Shown in pieces: positions 17,245 to 26,835 of a stretch of 64,000 bases of DNA. The position numbers and the translations under genes are program-made. Every line of letters starts with the position of its first letter. Within the stretch, counting starts at the first letter, position 1. The DNA lies in NCBI GenBank assembly GCA_002633185.1, contig NWBM01000002.1:374832-438831 (forward strand). Direction: 5' to 3'. Under the pieces are notes generated by a model that saw nothing but the letters and a program-made list of their open reading frames with translations, was not told the origin of the DNA and did no database searches. This stretch comes from Lachnospiraceae bacterium Phil5 (GTDB taxonomy: Bacteria; Bacillota; Clostridia; TANB77; CAG-508).

Positions 17245-18375
17245 CTAATTTAATTCTGCTTTTACACAATTAAGTGCTTCTAATATAACTTTATCCATAT
17301 CATAATATTTATACTGACCAAGTCTGCCTCCAAAAATAACTTTAGAATCTTGTTTTGCTAATTCTTCATATTGCTTATATAAGTTATTGTTTCTATCATT
17401 ATTAATTGGATAATATGGTTCTTTTCCTTGTACCCATGTATCTGAATATTCTCTTGAGATAATTGTCTTTTCTTTTGCTTCACCTTCTGCAATTTTTCCA
17501 AGACTTGTACCATATTCAAAATGCTTGTGTTCAATTATTCTTGTATATGGAACTTCGTATTCTGTGTAATTTACAACAGCATTTCCTTGGTAGTTTTCTT
17601 TATCTAGCACTTCTGTTTCGAATCTTACGCTTCTATACTGTAATTCTCCAAATTGATAATTGTAATATTGATCTATTGGTCCAGTAAAGACTATCTTTTC
17701 TGCAATGTTTTCAAGTTCTTCCTTATGTTCAAAGTAATCACAATTTAACCTTACTTCTATACCATCAAGCATTTTTTCGATTATTTTTGTATATCCTCCC
17801 ATTGGAATACCTTGGTAAATATCGTTAAAATAGTTGTTATCGTATATAAATCTTACTGGTAATCTTTTTATAATAAAACTTGGAAGTTCTGTTGCTTTTT
17901 GTCCCCATTGCTTTTCTGTATATCCTTTTACAAGTTTTTCATATATTGTTTTTCCAATTAGACTAATTGCTTGTTCTTCTAAATTTTTAGGCTCCGTTAT
18001 ACCACTATTTTGTTTTTCTTGTTCAATTTTAGCCTGTGCTTCTTCTGGTGTTACTACTCCCCATAATTTATTAAATGTGTTCATATTAAATGGTAAATTA
18101 TATAATTCATCTTTGTAACGTGCTACCGGTGAATTTGTGTAACGGTTAAATGTTGCAAATTGATTTATGTAATTCCATACTTCCTGATTACTTGTGTGGA
18201 ATATATGCGCCCCGTATTTGTGCACATTTATTCCATGTTGTTCTTCTGTGTAGATGTTTCCTGCTACATTTGGGCGCTTATCTATTACCAAGCATTTCTT
18301 TCCCTTTTTATTTGCTTCATAAGCAAATATTGAACCGAATAATCCGGAACCTACTATTAGATAATCATATTTCAT
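17245..18375 (-). CDS. glf: UDP-galactopyranose mutase
   Basis: Flavoenzyme that converts UDP-galactopyranose to UDP-galactofuranose. FAD motif DYLIVGSGLFGSIFA (about 3-17), VIDKRPNVAGNIYTE, GINVHKYGAHIFHT (about 49-62), KGYTEKQWG and the C-terminal FGGRLGQYKYYDMD are diagnostic. Length 376 is normal. It implies the surface polymer contains galactofuranose; a DUF4422 protein and several glycosyltransferases in the locus could use it. It lies 27 bases downstream of the DUF3048 gene. Confidence 0.96.
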   Translation of the reverse strand: MKYDYLIVGSGLFGSIFAYEANKKGKKCLVIDKRPNVAGNIYTEEQHGINVHKYGAHIFHTSNQEVWNYINQFATFNRYTNSPVARYKDELYNLPFNMNTFNKLWGVVTPEEAQAKIEQEKQNSGITEPKNLEEQAISLIGKTIYEKLVKGYTEKQWGQKATELPSFIIKRLPVRFIYDNNYFNDIYQGIPMGGYTKIIEKMLDGIEVRLNCDYFEHKEELENIAEKIVFTGPIDQYYNYQFGELQYRSVRFETEVLDKENYQGNAVVNYTEYEVPYTRIIEHKHFEYGTSLGKIAEGEAKEKTIISREYSDTWVQGKEPYYPINNDRNNNLYKQYEELAKQDSKVIFGGRLGQYKYYDMDKVILEALNCVKAELN

Positions 18376-18402
18376 TTTATACTACTCCTTCATAATTAAA
18401 AA

Positions 18403-19473
18403 TCACTCAATAGTTAAATTTTGATTATTTGTCTGTATTTCTATATATGTACGTCCATCACTTACTTTTATTTCTTCTCCATTTTCATAGAAATATTTTG
18501 TCTTTTCTTTTCTCGAGTCTTTTTTCCAGGTAATTGGAACAGCATATCCATTTGTGATAAAATACCCTTTTCCTGACCCGATTGTTTTTAAATTCCAATA
18601 TTTACTATTTTTTATAGCTTCATAGTCAATTTTCTGTATAATAATATTTTTTGTATTTACATTTTCCTTATTATAGTAATCAAAGCAATATTTTCCATTT
18701 TCTACTCTATTGTACATTTTAGTTTGAGCATCATATACAAATGAAGTTGTATTAGATTCACTTCCATACGGAATTATAACCTTATTTGCAATTTTGTTAT
18801 TTACTGTTTCTGCTAAATTTACATCTTCTCCACTATACTTCAATAAAACCGTATTATCAGAATCTTTAACAAATTTCTTTTCTTCTATTGTTTGCTTGAT
18901 TTTTGCAATAGAAGTATATGCTGTATGCTCACTTGCTAAATTTTCTGGATTATTTCTCCAAAATGGTTTATCAAAAAGACCATTTATATAATTTATTGCT
19001 CCCCCTTCTTCATCAGCTTTAGCAAAACGACTCCATCCATAATGAATAAGAATAGCATCAGATTCTAGAGCTAAATCAATAAAATTATGTCTTGCACTTC
19101 TGATTGTACCTATTGTTAAGTCTTCTTCTATATCCTTATATAAAGCCATTAGTCTTGACGTGTTACCTTCAGTCGGAATTTCGTATATCAAATATGCTTT
19201 ATTTAGACCAGTTTGTACTTTTACAGCAACAGGTGTATTATTTATTACAATCGCATATGGTCTTGTTTTGGAATTAACATCTATTATATCTATATTATTT
19301 TCTATATTGTTTTCTATATATTCACTAGTGTCACTACTTTTCTGTTCCATTTCATTATTTGAAGAACTATTATCTTCGTTTTTAGTTTTATTGATAATTA
19401 TACTTACTACTATTACTAATATTAAAATACAAGCAATTATTAAACCACAAAACAATACTTTTTTATTTTTCAT
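18403..19473 (-). CDS. DUF3048 (YerB-like) exported protein
   Basis: An N-terminal membrane anchor (about residues 6-27, no lipobox Cys) is followed by a low-complexity Asn/Glu/Ser linker and the DUF3048 domain. Signatures are TRPYAIVINN, YLIYEIPTEGNTSRLMALY, IGTIRSARHNFIDLALESDA and FWRNNPEN. The family is extracellular and of unknown biochemical role, common in Firmicutes. Its place in the wall-polymer locus suggests an envelope job, but that is inference. Confidence 0.85.
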   Translation of the reverse strand: MKNKKVLFCGLIIACILILVIVVSIIINKTKNEDNSSSNNEMEQKSSDTSEYIENNIENNIDIIDVNSKTRPYAIVINNTPVAVKVQTGLNKAYLIYEIPTEGNTSRLMALYKDIEEDLTIGTIRSARHNFIDLALESDAILIHYGWSRFAKADEEGGAINYINGLFDKPFWRNNPENLASEHTAYTSIAKIKQTIEEKKFVKDSDNTVLLKYSGEDVNLAETVNNKIANKVIIPYGSESNTTSFVYDAQTKMYNRVENGKYCFDYYNKENVNTKNIIIQKIDYEAIKNSKYWNLKTIGSGKGYFITNGYAVPITWKKDSRKEKTKYFYENGEEIKVSDGRTYIEIQTNNQNLTIE

Positions 19474-19497
19474 TTTGTTTCTCTCACTTTCATTTTA

Positions 19498-20595
19498 TTA
19501 TAATATTTTTGTATCTATTTTATTGCAAATTTTATCTATAAATTTCAAGTTAAATATATTTTTTTCTAATAGATATTGTCTTATTAAATCTATTACAGCT
19601 CCAATTATTATTATAACTATTGCTGATAATATCATATGCACAATCAAAAAAATAGAATTATAATATAATGTTGTTTTTAGAATTTTTTTATACAAATATG
19701 CCTTTGTATACGTATGTGACTGGATTAAATAGGTTCCAAAACATGTACTAGCAATAAAATTTATTATTTTATTATTCTTTATATTCATGTTTTTAAATAA
19801 ACAAAACATGAAAACTGAAATTATAAAAACAAATATTGAATTAGAACGAGTATACCAATTTAGCGCATTTCCTAAAACATTAAACTTGCTATCTATAATT
19901 TCACACACACATAAAATTGTCATATAAACCATGAAAAATAGCAATGTTGTGAATGCAATTCTTTTATTACTCATATTTTCAATTTTAGTAATTTTATATT
20001 TTTTGATATATCCTCCAATTAAATACAAGAAAACAAAATAAATTAAATTCGAGAATGGCGTTTGCTCAGCCAAAAAATATGAAGATGAACTATATGCCAA
20101 ACTATATGTTACTACAAGTATTATGAAAAATATCAACAAGACCTTTTTATATCTTTCCTTATCTATTTTACTTATATATTCGTTTATAATCGGTATAAAT
20201 AGATATAAAAAGAAATAAACTGTTATAAACCAATATCTGTTAAATGAAATTGGCATTATTATCTTTATCCAAGATGTTGGTGTAATTGATGTGTGTTTAA
20301 AAATGTAAAAAATCATAGCAATTCCCAGAGAATAAAAAAATATTTGTAGCCATAATTTTAGCAACTTCTTTATAGCTATATCTTTATTAATTAAAAAATA
20401 TCCTGTTATTATTATAAATATATTAACTCCAATTTTGCCAAGACTAAAAGCTCCAATTCCAATATATTTATTTATATTAACAATTTCTAAATCATATAAT
20501 CTGTTATGTAATGCATAGTGATGTACTATAATAAAAAAGATGCTTATAATTCTTAATAATTCAATATTAGAATTTCTCTCCTTCTTTTTTTCCAT
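19498..20595 (-). CDS. Acyltransferase 3 family membrane protein
   Basis: About ten hydrophobic segments. The N-terminal NIELLRIISIFFIIVHHYALH (first part, about 10-28) holds the catalytic-type His of OafA/WecH-like acyltransferases, and RYWFITVYFFLYLFIPI is the conserved next region. It probably O-acetylates a sugar of the exported polymer or its lipid-linked precursor. It overlaps the flippase gene by 29 bases; the start follows AAGGAGAG. Confidence 0.85.
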   Translation of the reverse strand: MEKKKERNSNIELLRIISIFFIIVHHYALHNRLYDLEIVNINKYIGIGAFSLGKIGVNIFIIITGYFLINKDIAIKKLLKLWLQIFFYSLGIAMIFYIFKHTSITPTSWIKIIMPISFNRYWFITVYFFLYLFIPIINEYISKIDKERYKKVLLIFFIILVVTYSLAYSSSSYFLAEQTPFSNLIYFVFLYLIGGYIKKYKITKIENMSNKRIAFTTLLFFMVYMTILCVCEIIDSKFNVLGNALNWYTRSNSIFVFIISVFMFCLFKNMNIKNNKIINFIASTCFGTYLIQSHTYTKAYLYKKILKTTLYYNSIFLIVHMILSAIVIIIIGAVIDLIRQYLLEKNIFNLKFIDKICNKIDTKIL

Positions 20596-22135
20596 TTTTT
20601 TCTCTCCTTATAGTCTTCTTTATTACTTTATCTATAACCTTTTTTGTTAATTTTACATAATATTGAAATTCTTCTGTTTTGAAATAGCAAGTAATAAAAA
20701 TTACATTAAATATTACAACACAAATTAATCCCTTTAATATAAATTTAACAATTGATATACCTTCAATAAATTCACATGAAACAAACATTAACGCAAATGC
20801 AATAAGTGCACTTCCTGTATAAATAATAAATCTTTTAAAATAATCTATTACTTTATCTTTAAATCCATATTTATATAATATATATGGTTCAACCCATAAT
20901 GATGTAGTAATTGTGCTTATTATTGTTCCCAAGAAAATTCCCAATACCCCTAATTTTTTTGCTAATATAATTGAAGATACTAAATTTATTAAACATTCAA
21001 ATATTGGCTTATGCCTGTCATACCAAAAAATTCCTAAGGCATCTCTAAATGTTAAACAGCTTTTTCTTATTCCTCTTAAATAGAAACATATAACTATTGA
21101 ATATACTATTCCAATTTGAAATGTGTATTCTTTTCCTACCCAGATTGAAATAAAATCATTAAAAACTATTGCCATCGTTGTTGATAGCAATCCAAACACC
21201 CAAAAGTTTAGCAAAAATGTATTGTTAAATACACTTTTCATTTTTTTATTATCTTTAGTTGTTCCAAGATTTCCAACACTTGCAACTATGGCTTCAAAAA
21301 TTTGATTGGTAACTAAAACAAGTGCATTGGTTATCATATAGTAATTGGAGTATAATCCGACAGATATAATTCCAACAAATTTAGACATTAGAATGTTATC
21401 AGTTGAATTTACAACCGTAGCCCCCACTTTGTGAAACAACATTGCAAATACATTCTTTCTTATTTTATCATATTCTTCTTTTTCCAGCTTTTCTATATTT
21501 TTTTCTTTTATATATGGATACATTTTATTCGCTTTTATAGATACCATTATGTTTTCAAATAATGTAGAACAAATTTGACAAATTAAGAATAATATATAAT
21601 TTTTTGTTAAAATTAGCATAACAATTTGCGCAACATTTAGTAAAAAGTAAAATGAATATCTATAAATAGTAGCAATATATCTTTTTTGATCACATATTAT
21701 TAATGACCTCTTATATGAATAAAAATATGATATAGCTGTATTAAATACAAACATTAAAAATATAACATCTAAATTTGGTATATCTGGTACAGTTTCAATT
21801 AATTTTCTGTAAAACGGTAGCATGCACAATCCTAATACAATTATTGTAATTCCTGCAACTCTATATGCTATTTTATATAATTTCATTAAGCTCTTAATTT
21901 TAGGAACATTGTTATCTGCTAATGGTTTATATAAACTAAATGTTAGTGCTGATCCCACTCCTAACTCTACAAGTGATAGCATTGTCAAAATATTAGTAAA
22001 TAATCCATCTATTCCTAAATATTCAGATCCTAAATACTGTATAAAAATTTTCCTGCTAATAAAACTTATTATAATTCCTAATGCCTGTCCAATAACCGCT
22101 GTAATAAGGTTTATCATACTATTTTTGGTTCTCAT
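20567..22135 (-). CDS. Polysaccharide flippase (Wzx/MATE-like, MVF superfamily)
   Basis: A protein of about 522 residues with 12-14 hydrophobic segments. The N-terminus SMINLITAVIGQALGIIISF and SRKIFIQYLGSEYLGIDGLF is typical of Firmicute Wzx flippases, which move undecaprenyl-PP-linked repeat units across the membrane. The tail is basic and Lys-rich. The ATG at 22135 with GGAAAGG upstream is preferred to the TTG at 22153. It overlaps the polymerase gene by 17 bases. Confidence 0.88.
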   Translation of the reverse strand: MRTKNSMINLITAVIGQALGIIISFISRKIFIQYLGSEYLGIDGLFTNILTMLSLVELGVGSALTFSLYKPLADNNVPKIKSLMKLYKIAYRVAGITIIVLGLCMLPFYRKLIETVPDIPNLDVIFLMFVFNTAISYFYSYKRSLIICDQKRYIATIYRYSFYFLLNVAQIVMLILTKNYILFLICQICSTLFENIMVSIKANKMYPYIKEKNIEKLEKEEYDKIRKNVFAMLFHKVGATVVNSTDNILMSKFVGIISVGLYSNYYMITNALVLVTNQIFEAIVASVGNLGTTKDNKKMKSVFNNTFLLNFWVFGLLSTTMAIVFNDFISIWVGKEYTFQIGIVYSIVICFYLRGIRKSCLTFRDALGIFWYDRHKPIFECLINLVSSIILAKKLGVLGIFLGTIISTITTSLWVEPYILYKYGFKDKVIDYFKRFIIYTGSALIAFALMFVSCEFIEGISIVKFILKGLICVVIFNVIFITCYFKTEEFQYYVKLTKKVIDKVIKKTIRREKNGKKEGEKF

Positions 22136-23594
22136 TATTTTTTTCCTTTCCAACTACTACTTTAGCTTTTTCAATTAGCCTTTTTTTATATAAATCAATT
22201 TTATCAATATCAAAATCAAATATACCCCATGTTAAAACTATGATAATTATTGTATTTATTATAGTATTTATGTGAATAAATCTTGTAAAAAATAATTCAT
22301 CCCTGATTTGATCTATTAGCATATATGAATAAAATGCATAAAAAATTAGAAATTTATAATTTTTATTTTTTGCCAATCTATATAAAATGTAAAATACAAA
22401 ACCAAATATAAAAGAACAAATTATAATTCCTATAACTCCGTAATCATTTAAATATCTTCTTACCGATGTATATACGTTACTTCTATACTTTTGACCGTTT
22501 TTTTGATTTGTAAACGTCCTCCACTCTCTTGATATTTTTACTTTATAATCTGAAATCTTCAATTTACCTAATAATGAATAAACACCATAAAGTGTTTCTC
22601 CTCCGAAATGCTCAGTATCCTTAGGTGGTTTTTGAATATATCGTTCAAAAGATGGAATTGATACTCCCATATAAAAAGATATATAATCTATCGGATTTTC
22701 CTTTGTGCTTCTACCTAATAATGGTATTATTAGATAAAATAAAAGAATTGAAATTGATACTGTTGCTATACCTGTCTTTAAAAATTTTATTGCAAATCTT
22801 TTTTTATCAACATGTTTCAACAATAACATTGCATACATAAATACGCCTGCAATAATATATTTCATCAACTGTGCTCTACCACTTGATAATAAAGATAAAC
22901 TCACGCACAAAAGAATTGAAATTATAGGTATAAGATTCTCTTTCAAAAACAATTTCCATGACTCTTTTTCAAAAAGATTTTTTATAATATAATACATCAT
23001 TATTATACAAATTACATCACATACTTTTTTCATTTGACTTACCATTGTATTTATTGTGTTACCTTTTTCAGCAGCATTTTCATCAAATAAAGCTGAGTGA
23101 TGTCTGTATGTTGAAAGAATAACTGAAACATTGTTTCCTGTATAGCCATAATTTTTTGCAATTCTTTTTAGTTCAAAAAACATAAGTATTATTGTAATTC
23201 CTATAAAAATAACTACACATATGTTTTTCCATAACGCGATATTTATATTTGAATTACTTTTTATATATGTATTATTCTTATTAATTTTTTCTTTTTTCAT
23301 ATATTTACTACATTTAATTTTCTGAGTTATTTTTCTTTTTATATTATCATTATCACTGATTTTTCTTGCACAGAATTCGCCAACACCAAAGAAAAGCAGT
23401 GAAAGTATAATATATAGCACTACTTTAAATGAAATTTGCTGGCTATTCCATGAAAACATTCCAATTATCGAACACAATGTTGCAAACAAAAATGAAACAC
23501 AACTAATAACTGTTGGTGATAAAAAATCTTCATCTAAAAACTTATAGGTAGCTACTATAATTACCAATAATAGCATTACTAATAAAAAATACAT
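22119..23594 (-). CDS. O-antigen/capsule repeat-unit polymerase (Wzy-like)
   Basis: A 491-residue membrane protein with about eleven hydrophobic segments and a large hydrophilic loop (about residues 320-390, with GGETLYGVYSLLGKL). Its size and topology match Wzy polymerases of the oligosaccharide-repeat-unit type, which link flipped repeat units outside the membrane. Sequence motifs in the family are weak, so the call relies on topology and on the neighbouring flippase and glycosyltransferase genes. Confidence 0.78.
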   Translation of the reverse strand: MYFLLVMLLLVIIVATYKFLDEDFLSPTVISCVSFLFATLCSIIGMFSWNSQQISFKVVLYIILSLLFFGVGEFCARKISDNDNIKRKITQKIKCSKYMKKEKINKNNTYIKSNSNINIALWKNICVVIFIGITIILMFFELKRIAKNYGYTGNNVSVILSTYRHHSALFDENAAEKGNTINTMVSQMKKVCDVICIIMMYYIIKNLFEKESWKLFLKENLIPIISILLCVSLSLLSSGRAQLMKYIIAGVFMYAMLLLKHVDKKRFAIKFLKTGIATVSISILLFYLIIPLLGRSTKENPIDYISFYMGVSIPSFERYIQKPPKDTEHFGGETLYGVYSLLGKLKISDYKVKISREWRTFTNQKNGQKYRSNVYTSVRRYLNDYGVIGIIICSFIFGFVFYILYRLAKNKNYKFLIFYAFYSYMLIDQIRDELFFTRFIHINTIINTIIIIVLTWGIFDFDIDKIDLYKKRLIEKAKVVVGKEKNNENQK

Positions 23595-23615
23595 TTTCCT
23601 CCACTCCCATTTTTA

Positions 23616-24752
23616 TTAACCATTAATATATATATATAACAGTTTTTCTGCAGTATTTTCTATGTTATATTCAGTTTTAGAAACCTCATTATAAGCTAAT
23701 TCTCTATCAATGTTTATATTATTAATTTGTAATATTTCATCAGCCCATTTTTCAGGTCCTAATTCTAAATCTAAATACTTAATGTTCGGTGTAATACTTA
23801 ATTCGTAAGGCACCTTACTTGAAACAACAGTATATAATCCCGCCGTTTGAGCTTCTAATCCAACAATACCGAATCCCTCATATAAACTAGGCAAAACAAA
23901 AATATCCATGGCTTGCATAAACTCATTTACATTCTTTTTTAGTCCTAAAAAGAAAATTTTTTTACTCAAATTCAACTCTTTAGCTTTTTCTTTTAATTTA
24001 CTTTCTAACTCACCTTCTCCTATTATTATTAAAACAGTGTTAGGATTTTTTTCATTAATATGTTTAAAAGTTTCAATTAAAAACTCTTGATTTTTTTGTT
24101 TAACCAAACGTCCAACATTTCCAATTACTACTTTGTCCTCAATATCCAATTGTTCTCTTATATTATTTCTTATTTGTTCTTGATATTTAAATTTTTCTAA
24201 TTCAATACCATTTTGTAGTATTACAACCTTATTTTCTACAGTTTTTCTAGAAAACATATCACATGCTGCATCTTTAGAACATGCCAAAAAATCTGTAGCT
24301 ATATAATCCATTATCGGTTTAAAAATTTTCACCAAAAATCTTTTTAATTTTTCATTTTGATTTAAAGTGTTGTGTGAATGAATAACTATTCTCTTACTTC
24401 CGGAAATTTTTGCAACAATTGCTACTTCAAGATTGAAGAAAAAAGAACCGGAATTAATATGTATGATATCATATTCTTTTTGCTTTAGAAATCTTTTTAA
24501 TCTAACAAAAAGCAATATCTTATTGAACAATTTATTTTTGTTTATATCCAATCCATATAAATTCCCGTCCATTTTTTCAATTTCTTCTCTATGAAGTTCA
24601 TAGGTTGTTTTATTTGGAGATAAAAAATCAAATTGAACTTTAGATTTATCAATTTTTTTATATATGTTGAAAATTATTTCGGAAACTCCACCAAATCCTT
24701 TTATACTTGCATTTATTTGCAAAACTTTTATTTTTTCAATATTATCTTTCAT
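23616..24752 (-). CDS. Glycosyltransferase family 4 (EpsF/CapM-like)
   Basis: GT-B enzyme of 378 residues. LQINASIKGFGGVSEIIFN (about 11-29) is the acceptor-side start, VVIGNVGRLVKQKNQEFLIE (about 208-227) opens the donor domain, and PSLYEGFGIVGLEAQTAGL (about 288-306) is the EX7E donor motif. It adds one sugar of the repeat unit. It overlaps the cytidylyltransferase gene by 11 bases, indicating coupling. Confidence 0.9.
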   Translation of the reverse strand: MKDNIEKIKVLQINASIKGFGGVSEIIFNIYKKIDKSKVQFDFLSPNKTTYELHREEIEKMDGNLYGLDINKNKLFNKILLFVRLKRFLKQKEYDIIHINSGSFFFNLEVAIVAKISGSKRIVIHSHNTLNQNEKLKRFLVKIFKPIMDYIATDFLACSKDAACDMFSRKTVENKVVILQNGIELEKFKYQEQIRNNIREQLDIEDKVVIGNVGRLVKQKNQEFLIETFKHINEKNPNTVLIIIGEGELESKLKEKAKELNLSKKIFFLGLKKNVNEFMQAMDIFVLPSLYEGFGIVGLEAQTAGLYTVVSSKVPYELSITPNIKYLDLELGPEKWADEILQINNINIDRELAYNEVSKTEYNIENTAEKLLYIYING

Positions 24753-25215
24753 CTTCCTTATCTTTTTCTTTCTTATTATTTTGTTTATTATTATTTTTTA
24801 TTTTTTGAGTCAATTGAGTAGTTGAAATTCCATCAGTATGTGGTAAATATTCTACTGGAACTCCCACTTCACCTAACTGTTTTTCCGTTTCTTCCCATCT
24901 AGGATTTCCTTTCCAATCATCTCCAATAAATAAAGCATCAAATTTAAGCTTTGACCATACCTTTTTCTTATCTAAAGTTTTTACTATATAGACTTGATCA
25001 ACAACTTTTAAAGCTTTTACAATTCTAGCACGGTCATAATCTCTTATATTTACTTTTTTGTTTTTATACTGTTCTACTAACTGGTCTGAATTTATTCCAA
25101 CAATTAAAATATCACATTGTTTTTTTGCATTTTCTAACAAATTTAAATGACCTACATGGAACAAATCAAAAGTGCCTTGAGTATATCCAATTTTATATTT
25201 TTTCTCATCGCTCAT
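24742..25215 (-). CDS. tagD: Cytidylyltransferase-like protein (TagD/TarD-type, glycerol-3-phosphate cytidylyltransferase)
   Basis: Nucleotidyltransferase with GTFDLFHVGHLNLLENAK (about 14-31), including the HxGH motif, and HTDGISTTQL (about 130-139), equivalent to the RTEGISTT motif of TagD. These motifs indicate CDP-glycerol synthesis for phosphoglycerol substituents or a teichoic-acid backbone. The 157-residue protein ends in a charged Lys/Asn/Glu tail absent from B. subtilis TagD. It lies just upstream of a GT4 gene and next to licD, which fits a phosphoglycerol or phosphocholine-decorated polymer. A related nucleotide (for example CDP-ethanolamine) is possible. Confidence 0.82.
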   Translation of the reverse strand: MSDEKKYKIGYTQGTFDLFHVGHLNLLENAKKQCDILIVGINSDQLVEQYKNKKVNIRDYDRARIVKALKVVDQVYIVKTLDKKKVWSKLKFDALFIGDDWKGNPRWEETEKQLGEVGVPVEYLPHTDGISTTQLTQKIKNNNKQNNKKEKDKEDER

Positions 25216-25219
25216 AATT

Positions 25220-26050
25220 CTAGTCTATAACCTCCGTATTATGCTTATTTTGTTCATCTTTTTTTGGTATTTGCATATAATTACCATATATTTGGGTTAA
25301 ATATTTATCATAATCTTTTGGTGCATTTAACTTTATTCCTTCAAAATCATATAATGCACCTTCAGCATAAATCTTTTCCTTATCTATTATACTTTTAAAT
25401 TTATAAGATCCCATAAAATTCACATATACTTTTGAAGATGTTTCTGGGTATTTTTTTAATACTTTGTCTATTTTATCAAGATATTTTATACTTGAACCAT
25501 TTTTCCCAAAATTCGTATGTAAACCTATCCATATAAGAATCTTTTCAATTAATGGTCTCTTTTTATCTTTTAAATTTACCTGATCATCAAAACAGGTAAA
25601 TTTCAACATTGCTCTTAAATATAATAACCTAAATTGATGTATTTTACTCACAACAGGATTAGAAGGCATTCCATCTAAAGGAAAGACATCTATCCAAGCT
25701 GACCAAACTTGTTCATTTTTTCCTGATTTTGCACTGACCTTTATAGATGGATCTGTAATTTTTAATTGATAATGTACAGACTCTGACATATCGCTATATT
25801 CTGAAACCTTATAATTTGTGTAGTCAGGATTATCTTTCAGAATTTTTATGAAACGCTCATAATCTGTTCTTGGCATTGCAACATCAACATCATCATCCCA
25901 AGGGATAAATCCTTTGTGTCTTACTGCTCCTAAAAAAGTTCCACCACTTATATAATAAGTTATATTGTTTTGTTTACATATTTCAACCACATTTTTTAAT
26001 ATTTCTAACTCAGCAAGTTGTAATTTTCTTAGCGGTGATATATCTTCCAT
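25220..26050 (-). CDS. LicD-family phosphotransferase
   Basis: Transfers phosphocholine or a related phosphodiester group to glycans. The signature YYISGGTFLGAVRHKGFIPW with DDDVDVAMPR (about 32-61) is complete, including the metal-binding Asp residues. Length 276 is normal. Its neighbour encodes a CDP-alcohol-forming enzyme, so the donor could be CDP-glycerol rather than CDP-choline. Four bases separate the two genes. Confidence 0.88.
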   Translation of the reverse strand: MEDISPLRKLQLAELEILKNVVEICKQNNITYYISGGTFLGAVRHKGFIPWDDDVDVAMPRTDYERFIKILKDNPDYTNYKVSEYSDMSESVHYQLKITDPSIKVSAKSGKNEQVWSAWIDVFPLDGMPSNPVVSKIHQFRLLYLRAMLKFTCFDDQVNLKDKKRPLIEKILIWIGLHTNFGKNGSSIKYLDKIDKVLKKYPETSSKVYVNFMGSYKFKSIIDKEKIYAEGALYDFEGIKLNAPKDYDKYLTQIYGNYMQIPKKDEQNKHNTEVID

Positions 26051-26061
26051 AATATTTCCTC

Positions 26062-26835
26062 CTAAAAACTTCCTTCATATTTTTTTCCAGTAAATTTAGC
26101 CTTTAAAAAAGACCAAATCTTCTTTTTCCAATTTATTTTTTCCATGTCAGAAACTTTAACTTCAACATACTTGATATTGTTTTTGTTAATCCAAACATCA
26201 AGCAATCTTTCACTGATTCTTCCTAAATAACGCGCATGAAAAGCCGAATATTGTTTAGGGTCTATTCTTTCTTCTAATTCAAAAAGAATATCAAATAACC
26301 ATTTACAATATTCATCTAAAATTTCTTTTTTCATTATGCACATGTTAAACATGTGTCCTGAACGACTTTTCATTTTTTTGTCAAAAAACTCTAAATAATC
26401 AGGATATTTTTCTTCAATTATTTTTCTTGTTTCATCCAATGGTTCAACATGCATTGTGTGTTGATAATGAGAATAAATCGTTTCAATATATAAATGCCTT
26501 CTCTTAGGCAAAATAACATCTGCTTCATCTAATAATTTGTTAATATATGCTTTTGACGCAACACCATCAAATCTGTTTTTTTCTTTTTTATGTATAAAAT
26601 GTCTTCTATAATGAGCTAGGCCTATATATTCCGCGTCTAAATTTTTCCACGCCCAATATAAACCTGTTAACTCACAATAATAAGGATTTTTTAAAGATAT
26701 ATGTTCTCCTTCATTATCTCCTCTATAACCTAAATCTTCTTTTCCTTCTTTTCCAACATGCACAGGAATATACATATCATCTTCCGGCATTTGGTATTTT
26801 TTATGTGTTGCTACAATTATTTTTATATCTTTCAT
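26062..26835 (-). CDS. DUF4422 glycosyltransferase-like protein
   Basis: The N-terminus IKIIVATHKKYQMP and the conserved GDNEGEHISLKNPYYCELTG and IGLAHYRRHF segments identify DUF4422, a family found in capsule loci and thought to contain glycosyltransferases, some linked with galactofuranose. Length 257. It directly abuts the sugar-transferase gene, so the two are translated from one message. The function is inferred from context. Confidence 0.82.
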   Translation of the reverse strand: MKDIKIIVATHKKYQMPEDDMYIPVHVGKEGKEDLGYRGDNEGEHISLKNPYYCELTGLYWAWKNLDAEYIGLAHYRRHFIHKKEKNRFDGVASKAYINKLLDEADVILPKRRHLYIETIYSHYQHTMHVEPLDETRKIIEEKYPDYLEFFDKKMKSRSGHMFNMCIMKKEILDEYCKWLFDILFELEERIDPKQYSAFHARYLGRISERLLDVWINKNNIKYVEVKVSDMEKINWKKKIWSFLKAKFTGKKYEGSF